A stretch of DNA of 64,000 nucleotides from NCBI GenBank assembly GCA_019914995.1, contig CM034137.1:1116001-1180000 (forward strand), written 5' to 3'. Made by a program: the position numbers and the translations under genes. Within the stretch, counting starts at the first letter, position 1. Each line of letters starts with the position of its first letter. Positions 26,365 through 37,481 of the stretch are shown piece after piece. The notes beneath the pieces were generated by a model. It worked only from the letters and a program-made list of their open reading frames with translations, searched no databases and was not told the DNA's origin. This DNA is from Acanthochlamys bracteata. Taxonomy: Eukaryota; Streptophyta; Magnoliopsida; Pandanales; Velloziaceae.

Positions 26365-26377
26365 GGCTCTGATACTA
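26365..26377 (-). other. Primer-binding site of the gag/protease element
   Basis: On the minus strand it reads TAGTATCAGAGCC, two bases from the LTR end. This is close to the canonical TGGTATCAGAGC complementary to plant initiator tRNA-Met. Confidence 0.85.
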
Positions 26378-26379
26378 CT

Positions 26380-26887
26380 TGTCACGTGTATAGAATTTTA
26401 CTTTGGTCCGTGCGGCACTTAGTCACACTCTTTTGTGTTTATCCAAATGAACTATCAAATATAGATAAGAAAACTTAAATAGACTAGAGGGAAAGTAAGA
26501 AACAATTGAAGAAAGCTTTTGAAAAAAAAGCTTTATATTGCTTGGCTTGGTTACAACTCTTGATTGAATTTCTTGATATTTCAAATGGAGGTCCTTACCC
26601 TCCTATTTATAGCTCCTCCATCTTCTCAATGGACGGTGTAGATTGCTTTAATTGGACAGTGAAGAATACATGATCCGAAAAGTTCTTACAAAATATTCCT
26701 TATAAAAATCTTCAGCTTTCTAGAGTATTTTCTAACCTACTCTAGATTCATGCCAACTATATTTTGTCTAAAGTATTCTACCATACTCTAGTTTTGGCTT
26801 ATGTACAAGATATTTTTACATAGGCAAAAAATATTTTACCAAAATAATTTTGACGGAGAGAATAGTCAAAATAGCCATACCGTGATA
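26380..26887 (-). repeat. LTR (5' LTR) of the gag/protease element
   Basis: It is a direct repeat of 23118-23628 with scattered differences. The last bases are CGTGATA instead of CGTGACA, a C-to-T change at the terminal CA. Confidence 0.88.
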
Positions 26888-27939
26888 TATTTTACTGCGG
26901 CATTGTGTGACATATAGCTCTTATCTGATGATGCTTTGAGTTGGAAAATTATGATATTTTTTGGGAGAAAAGTACTCGGAAACTGTTTCTGTGATAGTTA
27001 CATTGCAACTGCATGCTTCAAAAGATGGACTTCGAAGCTTTTAGCTGTGTGTAAATCTTAGCGTGTTGAGAGTTTGTATTCATGCTGTTATTGTTATTAT
27101 TTCCATGACCTAAAAGGGGCATGGAAATTTCAAGGAATTGTTCCAGGCCAGAATGTAGCTGTTATTAGAAAGCTAAAAACTAGTGACCGACAGCCAACTA
27201 TATATACGATAGCACTTTAACCTCATAAGTACGTACCTAAAGTAGATATTTGTCTCAATCCTCCAATTTGTCTTTATAATTGCCTTGAGAAGGAAGCTAG
27301 CTCTTTATGTCATATATTCATGATATAAGTTCAACATAGCCAAATTCAAGATCCAGCTCAATTGAATTTGGGAATGTATGGAAGTTTATAAAATAGAATT
27401 TTTTAAAATAATAAATATTTTAAAAATTAAAGAAATATATTTTTATTTTAAAAATAGTAAAAGTAAATAATATAAAATTTTATAATATTTTTAAAATTTT
27501 AAAAAATAATATAAATTATTATAAAAAAATTACTAAAAAATTTAAAATAAAAAGTTTGAAATAAAAATTTATTGAAACGCACAAACTGTGCCTTTGTCTT
27601 GTAGAACTTTGACTTCATCATTTATGAATGAAAATAATGTATAACAGCAATTAATATGCAATATTGTACTTCAACAAAATCCAACCATGTGTATTCATTG
27701 ATCAAGTGAGTTGTGACCATTTATCTCTTTGGAAATTAGAAGAAGAAGAATTTCTGTCCATTAATGTATAGATTGACTTTACCAAAGTAATGAGTTCGTT
27801 TCTCTAAGATCCATTTCACTCTTCATTCATTCTTCATTCATTTCCATATAAGAAGAGACCCCATCAACATGGACCATGATTTCTCTCCTCTCTTAAAAAT
27901 CTTCACATGGGTAGTAGGAAAGGTAGGCGCTTGTGATTC
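26888..27939. other. Spacer between two LTR elements, no gene
   Basis: This is the original host DNA downstream of the membrane-protein gene. About 27385-27580 is an A/T-only block ending TTGAAACGC that looks like an inverted copy of the dispersed AT-rich repeat. I saw no convincing ORF. Confidence 0.6.
27385..27580. repeat. Dispersed AT-rich repeat copy
   Basis: It is an A/T-only block with words such as ATTTTTTAAAATAATAAATA and AATATAAAATTTTATAATAT, ordered as the reverse of the 8160 and 58740 copies. Boundaries are approximate. Confidence 0.45.
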
Positions 27940-27944
27940 AAAAA

Positions 27945-28471
27945 TGACGGGGTGACGATAACTTGTAACAAATACTTACGGATCAAATTTATCCCTCTTT
28001 GTGCAGTTAAATAGATATCAACTACTCAAATATAATTTAATCACAATAATCATACACAATGCAATCTTCTACACCTTTCAATAATAATAGTTAGATAAAT
28101 TCATCTCTAATATAATTAGAGGATCACTTCATCTCTAGCTACAATACTAGAGGATACACACATTCAAACCACAATAGAAAATAAAAAATTTCAGAACAAA
28201 TTCACCTAGAATTTGAAGAGGATTAAATTGAATCAAATAGGTGAAGGATTCCAACAAGAAAAGCTTTTCTTCATTTCTCTTTCTCCTTCTCCACCTTCTT
28301 TCTCTCCCTTTTTTCTCTCCTTTTCTTTGTGGCTGCCGTCGCTATTAGGGCATAGTAAAACCAAACATCCATCCGGTTCATCCTCTTTTTCTTTTCTTTT
28401 AATTGCAACTTGGGGCCACAATAATAGAAAATAGATTATTTGGGTCCTCCACATTGGAGGAAAACCCAACA
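27945..28471 (-). repeat. 3' LTR of the copia element (527 bp)
   Basis: It is a direct repeat of 32514-33049, running from TGACGGGGTGACG to AAAACCCAACA. The pyrimidine-rich segment near 28270-28330 corresponds to the TC-rich part of the other LTR. Confidence 0.95.
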
Positions 28472-28481
28472 AATCCCCCTT
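28472..28481 (-). other. Polypurine tract of the copia element
   Basis: The minus strand reads AAGGGGGATT directly before the LTR start TGTTGGG, the usual primer for plus-strand DNA synthesis in copia elements. Confidence 0.85.
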
Positions 28482-28486
28482 GCCGA

Positions 28487-31400
28487 CTATGTGGAGGACG
28501 ATAAGGACTTCACCAAGCCCGCTTTTGCAATACATGTGGCATGCTTCTCCGAGGTTAACGTCTTGGTTAACATATCGGCGCCGTTCTCGTCGGTGTGAAC
28601 TTTCTCAAGATGTAGAGTTTTCTTCTCAAGTTCATCTCGAATCCAATGGTACCTCACATCAATATGTTTGGATTTCGAATGGAAACTTGGATTTTTGCTT
28701 AGGTGAATGGCACTTTGGCTATCACATAGAACAACAAACTTGTCTTGCTTAATGCCAAACTCACCTAAGAACCTTTGCATCCACAACATTTCCTTGCAAG
28801 CTTCAGTAGTGGCTATGTACTCTGCCTCGGTGGTAGATAAAATAACACATTTTTGTAATTTGGATTACCAAGAAACTGCTCCCTCTGCAAAAGTAAACAA
28901 GTAGCCAGAAGTTGATTTTCTAGAATCAATATCACCTGCCATGTCTGCATCGGTGAAACTTTCCAACTTCAGCTCACCACCTCCAAAACATATACACATC
29001 TTAGAAGTGCCTCTAAGATAACGGAGTATCCACTTTACGGCATTCCAATGCTCATTTCCTGAATTTGCAAGGAACCTACTAACCACACCAACTGCATATG
29101 CTATGTCGGGCCTTGTACACACTATAGCATATATTAAACTTCCTATGGCTGACCCATAGGGAATCTTTTTCATTTCTTCCTTCTCTTTGTCACATGAAGG
29201 ACAATATTTAGAGCTTAATTTGAAGTGAGCACCAAGAGGAGTTCCAACCGGCTTTGCTTTCTCCATATTGAACCTTTTGAGCACCTTCTCAATATAGAGT
29301 TCTTGAGATAACCACAACTTTTCACGCTTTCTATCACGGAATATCTTCATGCCCAAAATTTGCTTTGCCGGTTCCAAGTCTTTCATATCAAAAGACTTAC
29401 TAAGCTCTTTCTTCAATTTGCTAATCTTGATAGTGTCTTGCCCAACAATCAACATATCGTCCACATAAAGTAAGAGGATCACAAAGTTACCATCATCAAA
29501 TTTTTTCACATAAACACAATGGTCCGAGATGGTTCTTACATATCCATGATTTGCCATAAAAGAGTCAAACTTCTTGTACCATTGCCTTGGGGCTTGCTTC
29601 AAGCCATATAAACTCTTTTCAACTTACAAACCATGTCTTCTTTGTCTTTGACTTTGAACCATTCTGGTTGCTCCATATAAATTTCCTCATCTAAATCACC
29701 ATGAAGGAATGCGGTCTTCACATCAAGTTGCTCCACTTCCAAGTTCATACTTGCGGCAAGGCCTAGAATAACTCGGATTGAAGACATCTTCACAACCGGA
29801 GAAAATATTTCTTCAAAGTCAATACCCTTCTTTTGACCAAAACCCTTCACAACCAATCTTGCCTTGTACTTTGGTTGTGAGCTATGTTCTTCAGTTTTCA
29901 ATCGAAAAATCCACTTATTCTTAAGTGCCTTCTTGCCCTTTGGTAGTTTCACCAACTCAAATGTATCATTCTTATGCAAGGATTGCATCTCCTCTTGCAT
30001 AGCTCTTAACCATTGTTCTTTGTGTTGATGTGACACTGCTTTTTCATAATTTTCAGGCTCCCCCTCATCTGTGATCAAAACATATTCATTAGGAGGATAT
30101 CTAGTAGAAGGCTGAGGTTCTCTACTAGATCTTCTCACTTGAGGCTGTATTGATGGAGAGATTTCTTCGTATTGCTCGTGCAAAGCTTCTTCGTGGGATG
30201 CATTATGATCATCACCAATATCATTACTACCATCATATATAGCTCCCCCTTCATGTTGTATCATAGGTGTAGAAGTGTTCGGGCTCAAATCAACATAAGC
30301 TCTTGAAATAGACTTTGGCTTCTCTATCTTCTCAAAGTCCTCAATAGTTTGGTTTTCAAGAAAAATAACATCTCTGCTTCTAACAATTTTCTTGTCAACA
30401 GGATCCCAAAGTCTATAGCCAAACTCCTCATGACCATAACCAACAAATATGCATTGTTTGGATTTAACATCAAGCTTAGACCTTTCATCTTTTGGGATAT
30501 GCACAAAAGCTTTGCAACCAAACACCTTCAAATGATCATAAGAAACTTGTTTATCTGTCCACACCTGTTGAGGCACATCAAAATTAAGTGGAACAGAAGG
30601 AGAAAGATTGATCACATCCACCGCTGTGCGCATCGCTTCACCCCAAAACGACTTTGAAAGTTTGGTATGTGAGAGCATTGACCGAATTCTCTCACAAATA
30701 GTGCGGTTCATCCTCTCGGCAACTCCATTATGTTGAGGTGTCTTGTGAACAGTCTTTTCAAGCCGGATTCCATGCTCTCGATAATATCTTTCAAGAGGCC
30801 TCTATACTCTCCACCATTATCTGCTCGAACACATTTGAGCCTTCTACCTGTTTCCTTTTCGACACTTGTATGAAAATTCTTAAACACATCAAAGACTTGG
30901 TCTTTAGACTTCAAAGCAAAAGCCCACACTTTTCTGGAATGGTCATCAATAAAAGAAACATAATATAAAGCACCACCAAGAGAAGTATCACCCATAGAGC
31001 ATACATCCGTATGTACCAAGTCCAAAATGTTTGACCTTTTAGATGAAAGTGATTTCTGAAATGCTACTCTATGTTGCTTGCCGTTAAGACAATGAGTGCA
31101 AGTTTCAAGAGATATACCATTCAAAGATAGAAGCTTCTTTCTTGAGAGAATTTCAAGTCCCTTCTCGCCAATGTGGCCTAAGCGCATATGCCAAAGGTTA
31201 GTGGAGGAGTTATCAACTGCATTCACTTTCTCCATACATACCTTTGCTTGTGTAAAATAGAGAGAGCCAATCTTTTGACCTCTTGCCACCATAAGAGTTC
31301 CTTTGGTGAGTTTCCACTTTCCTTCACCAAGCCTATGCACATAGCCTTCTTCATCAAGTACTTCGGTAGATATCAAATTGAGACGCAAATCAGGAACATG

Positions 31401-32489
31401 TCTCACATTCTTCAGAAATAACTTGCATCCAAGGTCGGTCTTCAATAATGCATCTCCTATGCCGATAATTTTGGATACCCCTTGATTTGCCATTCTTACT
31501 CTACCAAAGTCCTCATAAGTATAGGATGTGAAAAGATCTCTTTTACAAGAGATATGAAAAGAAGCACCTGAATCAATCACCCATGAAGAATCCTCACTAG
31601 TGAGATTAACATATGCTTCATCGTAGACAATGGTGACTTCGCCATCGGATGCAACCGCTGCGGCATTCTTCTTTTCATCCTTCTCAACATATCCTCCACT
31701 GGCTATGTCATGCTTTTTCTTTCTACACTCTCTTTCCATATGGCCTAACTTCTTGCAATAGTAGCACTCAATATTCCTTCGGGATTTGGACTTTCCTCTT
31801 GACTTGCTTCTATTGTCATAACGATATGTGTGTCTTGACTTGCTTCTCCCCCTACTCTCAACTGCCAATGCATCAGATTTGTGAGTAATGCCTAATTCCT
31901 TCCTTCTAGTCTCTTCATTCAACATACTGTCCTTCGCCATTTGCATTGTTACTTTGCCATTTGGAGCTGAGTTGTTGAGTGAGACAACTAGAGTTTCCCA
32001 ATTATCCAGTAAAGGAACTAAGTAGTAGAAGAGCTTGTACCTCATCGTCAAGCACTATACTCATGCCTGTAATCTGGTTCATACATTCTGAAAGCTGCTC
32101 AAATGCTCGGCCACGGAGCTCCCTTCTTTGTACTTCATGTTCACAATCTTTCGAATCAGAAATGCCTTGTTCTGAGCTGTCTTCCTCTCGTATAGGCTCT
32201 CCAGTTTTGCTGACAGCTTTTGAGCATCTGTCTCTGAGGATACATGATGGAAGACACTATCATCAATCCACTGTCTGATCAATCCAATGGTCTTTCGATT
32301 CAGCTTCTTCCAATTAGCTTCAGACATCGAACTCGACCTAGCGCTGTCCCCTTCAATTGGATCATACAAGTCCTTACAATAAAATATATCCTCCATACGT
32401 GGCTTCCAAATTGAGTAGTTGGACGAGGGAGCTTCACCATACTGCCACCTACGCTCTCCTCCATTTGATTGCACAAGAAAATTCAACAC
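28487..32489 (-). pseudogene. Ty1/copia Gag-Pol polyprotein, broken by frameshifts and a stop
   Basis: Domains in order: gag (from 32489), zinc knuckle CYYCKKLGHMEREC, protease WVIDSGASFHIS (active-site DSG kept), integrase with HMRLGHIGEKG, CTHCLNGKQH, HTDV and RADNGGEY, reverse transcriptase with LDVKTAFLHGDL and LYVDDML, and RNase H with the end LTKTLTS. The frame breaks near 32078 and 32010 (gag), about 30785 (integrase) and about 29620 (reverse transcriptase). An in-frame stop lies at 28865-28867. Most catalytic motifs survive, so decay is modest. The domain order is Ty1/copia; the zinc knuckle and integrase look Tork-like, but I did not test the lineage. Confidence 0.93.
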
Positions 32490-32497
32490 AACAATCT

Positions 32498-32510
32498 GGC
32501 TCTGATATCA
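32498..32510 (-). other. Primer-binding site of the copia element
   Basis: The minus strand reads TGATATCAGAGCC, three bases from the 5' LTR. It is one base off the canonical initiator tRNA-Met complement. Confidence 0.87.
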
Positions 32511-32513
32511 CTT

Positions 32514-33049
32514 TGACAGAGTGACAACAATTTGTGACAAATACTCACGGATCAAATCTACCCCTTTTTGTGCAGTCAAATAGATATCAACTACTCAAAT
32601 ATAATTCAACCACAATAACCATACACAATATAATCTTCTACTATTTCAATAATAATAGTTAGATAAATTCATCTCTAATATAATTAGAGGATCACTTCAT
32701 CTCTAGCTACAATACTAAAGGATACACACATTCAAACCACAATAGAAAATAAAAAAATTTAGAACAAATTCACCTAAAATTTGAGGAGGATTAAATTGAA
32801 TCAAATAGGTGAAGGATTCCAACAAAAAAAGCTTTTCTTTCTTTCTCTTTCTCCTTCTCCACATTCTTTCTCTCTCCTTTTTTCTCTCCTTTTCTTTGTG
32901 GCTGCCGTTGCTATTAGGGCATAGTAAAACCAAACATCCATCCGGTTCATCCTCTTTTTCTTTTCTTTCTTTTCTTTTAATTGCAACTTGGGGCTACAAC
33001 AATAGGAAATAGATTATTTGGGTCCTCCACATTGGAGGAAAACCCAACA
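32514..33049 (-). repeat. 5' LTR of the copia element (536 bp)
   Basis: It is a direct repeat of 27945-28471, running from TGACAGAGTGACA to AAAACCCAACA. Its transcription would run away from the GDSL gene. Confidence 0.95.
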
Positions 33050-33322
33050 AAAAACAATGCAGAACTCATCAAACCAATGCTTGCCATATACTGTTGCCCT
33101 TGTTGCTACAGAAATGAATACAACAAAATATAAATGAGAAGCCTCCCCTCCCTCTCTCCCTTCTTCATTGCTCCCTCTACTCTCCCAACTACTACTGCTG
33201 CATTAGTTGTTGCAGAGTTTAATTCTCCTCCATTATTCAACTTTTAATTAAGTTAGCTATCAATCTATCATGTATAATATATAGCTAAACTTGGAAGAGA
33301 ACTTGAGAAGCAGATTAGCAAA

Positions 33323-34748
33323 ATGGGGAGTGGTGGTAAGATGGCAATGCCACTACTGGGGTTTCTTGTCAGTTCAGTACTTATCGGAGTTCATGCGCAG
33401 ACGTCGACGACGTTGGTTCCGGCGATCATAACATTCGGAGATTCTGCGGTTGATGTTGGGAACAACGATTACCTGAAGACAATTTTCAGGGCTGATTTCC
33501 CACCTTACGGCAGAGACTTCTTTAATCACCAACCCACTGGTCGGTTCTGCAACGGCAAACTTGCCACTGACATCACCGGTAAATGTTGATTTGCAATGCT
33601 TTAGTCAACTTATGCAAATAGGTTTCGTATTCAGATGTATTGCTTAATTTCTTGAAATTTTTTTTGTACAGCTGAGACACTAGGTTTTACTAAGTTCCCA
33701 CCGGCGTATCTTGGCCCTGATGCTTCTGGAAAGAACCTTCTGATCGGTGCGAATTTCGCATCTGCCGGATCTGGATACTACGATGGCACCGCACTGTTAT
33801 CCGTGAAGTTTTCAAATGCAAAATTTAAGCAACGAAGCTAAATCTCAACAATCTTTTGAATTTTTTTAATTTTGGTTCTTTGCAGCATGTGATTTCATTG
33901 TCTCAGCAACTGGAATACTACAAGGAGTACCAGGGCAAGCTTGCGAAAGTCGCCGGAAGCGCTAAAGCTAAGTCTATAATTTCTGATGCTCTCTACATTA
34001 TCAGTGCTGGACCTAGTGACTTTGTTCAGAACTATTACATCAATCCTTACCTTAACAAACTCTACTCCGTCGATGAGTTTTCGTCTAACCTCGTCGGAAT
34101 CTTCTCTAATTTCGTCAAGGTAAATAAACAAAAAGAACAAAATTTGCAAAAATCATACAAATATCCATGATCAAATGATCACATACAAAAAAGTGAACTT
34201 GTTTTTTGCTTTTCAGAATCTTTATGGATTGGGAGCGAGAAGAATCGGTGTGACTTCTTTGCCGCCGTTGGGTTGCCTTCCAGCGACGATCACAATTTTC
34301 GGGCACGGTAACAACGACTGCGTGTCGAAGATTAACACTGATTCGCAGAACTTCAACAAGAAGCTCAACTCAGCGGCCACGTCGCTCTCGAAGCAACTCA
34401 AAGGTCTCAAGATCGCCGTTTTCGATATCTACACTCCATTACTTAATCTTGTCAACAATCCTACCAACCAAGGCAAGCATCAAGCATTAACATAAACTTC
34501 ATGCATGCAATTCTTTTTTATCATTGATAATATCATGAACTCTTGTTTTAGGATTTTTCGAGAGTAGGAAAGGTTGCTGTGGAACAGGGACAGTGGAGAC
34601 AACATCGTTTCTCTGCAACCAGAAATCGATCGGAACGTGCAAGAATGCAAGTGCCTATGTGTTTTGGGACAGTGTTCATCCTTCACAAGCTGCAAACCAA
34701 GTTATTGCGGATTCTTTGGTTATTCAAGGGATCAATCTTATATCATGA
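33323..34748 (+). CDS. GDSL esterase/lipase (SGNH hydrolase), secreted
   Basis: Five exons: 33323-33578, 33672-33802, 33886-34119, 34217-34472 and 34552-34748, in phase, 357 residues, the usual size for plant GDSL lipases. Signal peptide about 1-25. Block I is ITFGDSAVDVGNN with nucleophile Ser41. Block II is ANFASAGSGYYDG. Block III is SAGPSDFVQNYY, with Ser where many SGNH enzymes have Asn, as in related plant members I know. Block V is DSVHPS (Asp332, His335). A secreted carboxylester hydrolase is expected; the substrate cannot be told. Intron 4 has a GC donor (34473-34474). A copia element sits 273 bp upstream, so the promoter may be short or altered. ATATATAG near 33280 is a possible TATA region. 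Confidence 0.95.
34473..34551 (+). other. GC-AG intron in the GDSL gene
   Basis: The donor reads CAAG|GCAAGC and the acceptor TTTTAG|GA. Only this junction keeps the conserved Asn-Gln-Gly-Phe reading, and no GT lies nearby. CAAG|GCAAG is the usual strong context of GC donors. Confidence 0.88.
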
Positions 34749-35640
34749 ATCCAAAACAAAGAGCTATAACTAAATTGCTGTTCTTTTAATATTAGTAAAG
34801 CGAATAATTTGCTTTTGTGTGTATCGATCAAAACCATATTATGTTGGTATAAGGTATAGAAGGTTTTATGTAATGATGTTTTAATCCTTTCCCAAAAGTA
34901 ATCAGAGCAAAGAATTTGGTAATTTATGTAATGCTGCTGGAAATATTTTGGTTTTCTTCACTTTTATAGTTCATAGTTTTGCTACTGTTTCTGTCGATAA
35001 TAAGATTCCATATTCATGAAATTATGAAAATTATGCGAAAATTTTCATAAGAACTATACTGCAGTAGATAGTTTAAGTTGGATTCAAGTAAGGCCCAGTT
35101 TAGTAAGATGGGCCGAATGAAGTTCGATATATTAGTGAGGCCTTACGATGATCGAAAGCTTCTGTATAGCCCATAAAGAGGGAAACACGTCTCAACTTGT
35201 TTCATTTCTCAAGAAAACTCTTTCGAGACTTGGAATTGAATAATGAATAGGCTTCGAAGGAGAAGCGGCTAGCTTGCTTAGGTAGCGAATTTCAGGCTAG
35301 CCGCAGCCCTAAATCCAATCCAATAAATCAATTTAAACAAAAATCTCTCCTTTTTAAATTTCTTGTTATCGAGCCGCAACGATCAATCAATCAGTCAACA
35401 AGTTGTTGATGAGATTCTCAGTTCCTTCATTCTCGTTTAGAATCTTCTTGTTGAATTTCTTCATCTTCACTGCCATTCAATTCTTGTTATTTCATTCTGT
35501 GATTTTTATAATTAAGGAAGAGGAAGGGAAGCATGGATTGCGGTCAATTGTGCAGATGGACACGTAGGAGAAGGCGAATTTGAAGAACCAAGAGTACCCA
35601 ATTTTCAAAATTTTGAAGTTTTTCTAGGAATTTGAATCAA
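34749..35640. other. 3' flank of the GDSL gene and spacer
   Basis: No gene is seen. About 35080-35560 looks like a promoter/5' UTR of something on the plus strand (pyrimidine-rich stretches, then a GAGGAAGGGAAGC stretch). It has no intact long frame after it. Confidence 0.4.
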
Positions 35641-37450
35641 GGTTTTAGATGTAGTTTGAAGTTTGTGAAGATGGCGATGGGGATGAGAGCAAAGCGAGAT
35701 GTTAATCCGCTTGCAGTGTAGTTCGGCATCACACTCGCGTTATCGTTTGCAGAATTATTGTTCTCCCGTCTCCGTTCTCGGCACCGGCTCAAGCCTCTGC
35801 CGCCATTACCACGACTTTTAGGTTTTAATTGTTTTTTTGTGTTTTTGGTAAAAGATTGTAGCTTGATCAGGAATTCTGATGTTTTCTGGATTCTGCGCAG
35901 CAGGAGTTGGAAATGGTGAATCAGAAGTTGGATAGTGTACCTAGTGACTGACAACAAACTTTTCCACAGAGATAGTTACCTGAGAAACTTCTATCTCCGT
36001 GGAGTGTTAGCTTAAATTCAGTGCTAGCTCGATTTGGATAAAATTGCTTTTCTTAAAAGGTGTTTGTCTTTCAGCAGCTCTCTTGAAAAAGAGGACAAAT
36101 GGCATTTCATGGCGCACGAGCATTTTGTGATGGAGTATAAATGGAAGAACTTCAGTGATTCCAGAAACTTGGCAGCCATTAAAAAAATACTGCTACGACA
36201 AAGCGGTCAACAGTGTCAGAGGTGAAGTTAATTTCCATGTTCAGGATATACTAAAACAAGATAACAAAGGATCAGTCCAAAACACTTCTTCAGATAATGA
36301 GCCTTGTGGCAAAGTAAGCAGATGAATCTTCTATCTTTGGTTCGCTAAAGAGAAGCTTCTGACAGAACACTGCTATACCCGAGTCAGATGCAAGCATTCT
36401 TTCATTGTCTTTAGTAGAACACCGCAGAGAACCCCTATTTTGAAGAAGAAAAGGAAGCAGTAGAACATGCATGGCAGCTACTGGGTAAACTTTGCGGAAG
36501 CAAAGTATGTTTTGAACAAGAGCACAGGAACCCAGAGTTTGCAAAATGAGCAGTTTGGAAGGACAAAAGGAGCAGAGGACATGTGCAGGCAGAAGATCGT
36601 TCTCACTGCAGATTTGAGATTAGAGAATTGCTACTACTTTATCATCTGATTCCCAAGGTTCAATCAGATCAAGAATCTAATGCTGATTGTCCAATCCCGC
36701 GGACGAGCAGAGATCTTTTATTCAGGCAGATAAGGTCTTCGACACCACAGCAGAGGTGAGGTTCAAAGCCAAGGGCCTTAAATAACAATAGCATCAGGAT
36801 CAAGAGGACAAGGACAAGTTGATTCCGATCAGCAAGAACGTCAAAGCGGCTTTCCACCTGTTCATACTTAGACGTGGAGCTTGCAGGATTATGACACAAA
36901 AAGGTGTATTCCAGTTTGTGAGTTTTCTTCTGCAAGATATGAGGAAAGAGAGAAACCCATGGTAGAACAGATTTCCTTGTAGCAGCTTGCTCCTGAAGCC
37001 AATCAGGCAATGCGTAAAAAGTCATTTTCATCATTTGAAACACCCTAGCAATCTTTATCTTCTATTTCCATTGAAATTTCAGTGATAGAGGAGTACCAAG
37101 GCAAAACATCGAGCAAAAGACAGAAGGATCATTGTTCAAGGGAGCGGATAGGAGAGCATGGACGGTCAGCTGGTGAAGGCTGCTGCTGCATAAGCGACTG
37201 TGCTCAATGGCCAGGAATGAGAGAACACGAGATTGCACAGAGGCAGGGAGAGTCTCGAAGAATACGGAATTAGGATTGTGAAAGGAAAGAGCAGAAGAGT
37301 TAAGGAATGCGGCGGCGGAGCAAGAGTTGCGCTCTGTCTGAAACCAGAGAGAAGTGTTGCTGAAAATATGTGAAAATATAACGGTCCATTAAACAGGAGA
37401 AGAGGAAGAAGTGAAGAACGGTATTTCTCCTTCCCGCCTTTTTTCAAATA
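35640..37450 (+). pseudogene. Unidentified decayed coding sequence
   Basis: GC content and codon-like texture exceed the AT-rich surroundings. On the plus strand at about 35670 a short segment begins MAMGMRAKRD, hits a TAG, and continues FGITLALSFAELLFSRLRSR, which looks like a basic/hydrophobic anchor. Further islands follow (KEDKWHFMAHEHF near 36090; ENPYFEEEKEAVEHAW near 36430). No frame joins them and I do not recognise the family. The minus strand also has ORFs of 124 and 106 residues (36669-37043 and 35637-35957) with no family resemblance. It may be a dead gene or a real gene with an unusual structure. Confidence 0.3.
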
Positions 37451-37481
37451 CAGCGAACTGAGGGAAATGAAAAGTTAGAAT

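Larger units (their letters stand above)
23118..26887 (-). mobile_element. Non-autonomous LTR retrotransposon with gag and protease-like region only
   Basis: LTRs at 23118-23628 and 26380-26887 are direct repeats with TGTCACG...CGTGACA-type ends. The flanks share TATT (23114-23117 and 26888-26891), a probable target duplication. The primer-binding site (26365-26377, minus strand TAGTATCAGAGCC) fits initiator tRNA-Met. A purine-rich tract (23629-23641) sits at the other LTR. Between them, minus strand, are a Ty3-type gag, a CCHC zinc knuckle and a protease-like segment, and then the polypurine tract. There is no reverse transcriptase, RNase H or integrase. It would therefore depend on another element for movement. 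A hAT-type element at 24529-25387 interrupts gag. Confidence 0.88.
27945..33049 (-). mobile_element. Full-length Ty1/copia LTR retrotransposon (decayed ORFs)
   Basis: LTRs at 27945-28471 and 32514-33049 are flanked by an AAAAA duplication (27940-27944 and 33050-33054). The LTR ends are TGAC...AACA on the plus strand. The primer-binding site at 32498-32510 (minus TGATATCAGAGCC) and the polypurine tract at 28472-28481 (minus AAGGGGGATT) are in place. Gag, protease, integrase, reverse transcriptase and RNase H come in copia order on the minus strand. By eye the LTRs differ at roughly one base in 15-20, so this is not a very recent insertion. The right end lies 273 bp before the GDSL start codon. 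Confidence 0.96.

Noticed and set aside
25580..26422. Plus-strand ORFs over the gag region (108, 163 and 102 residues)
   Set aside because: They are shadows of the minus-strand gag frame.
28233..33012. ORFs in the TC-rich parts of the copia LTRs
   Set aside because: Low-complexity Phe/Ser/Leu or Lys/Glu/Arg runs repeat in both LTRs and are non-coding LTR sequence.
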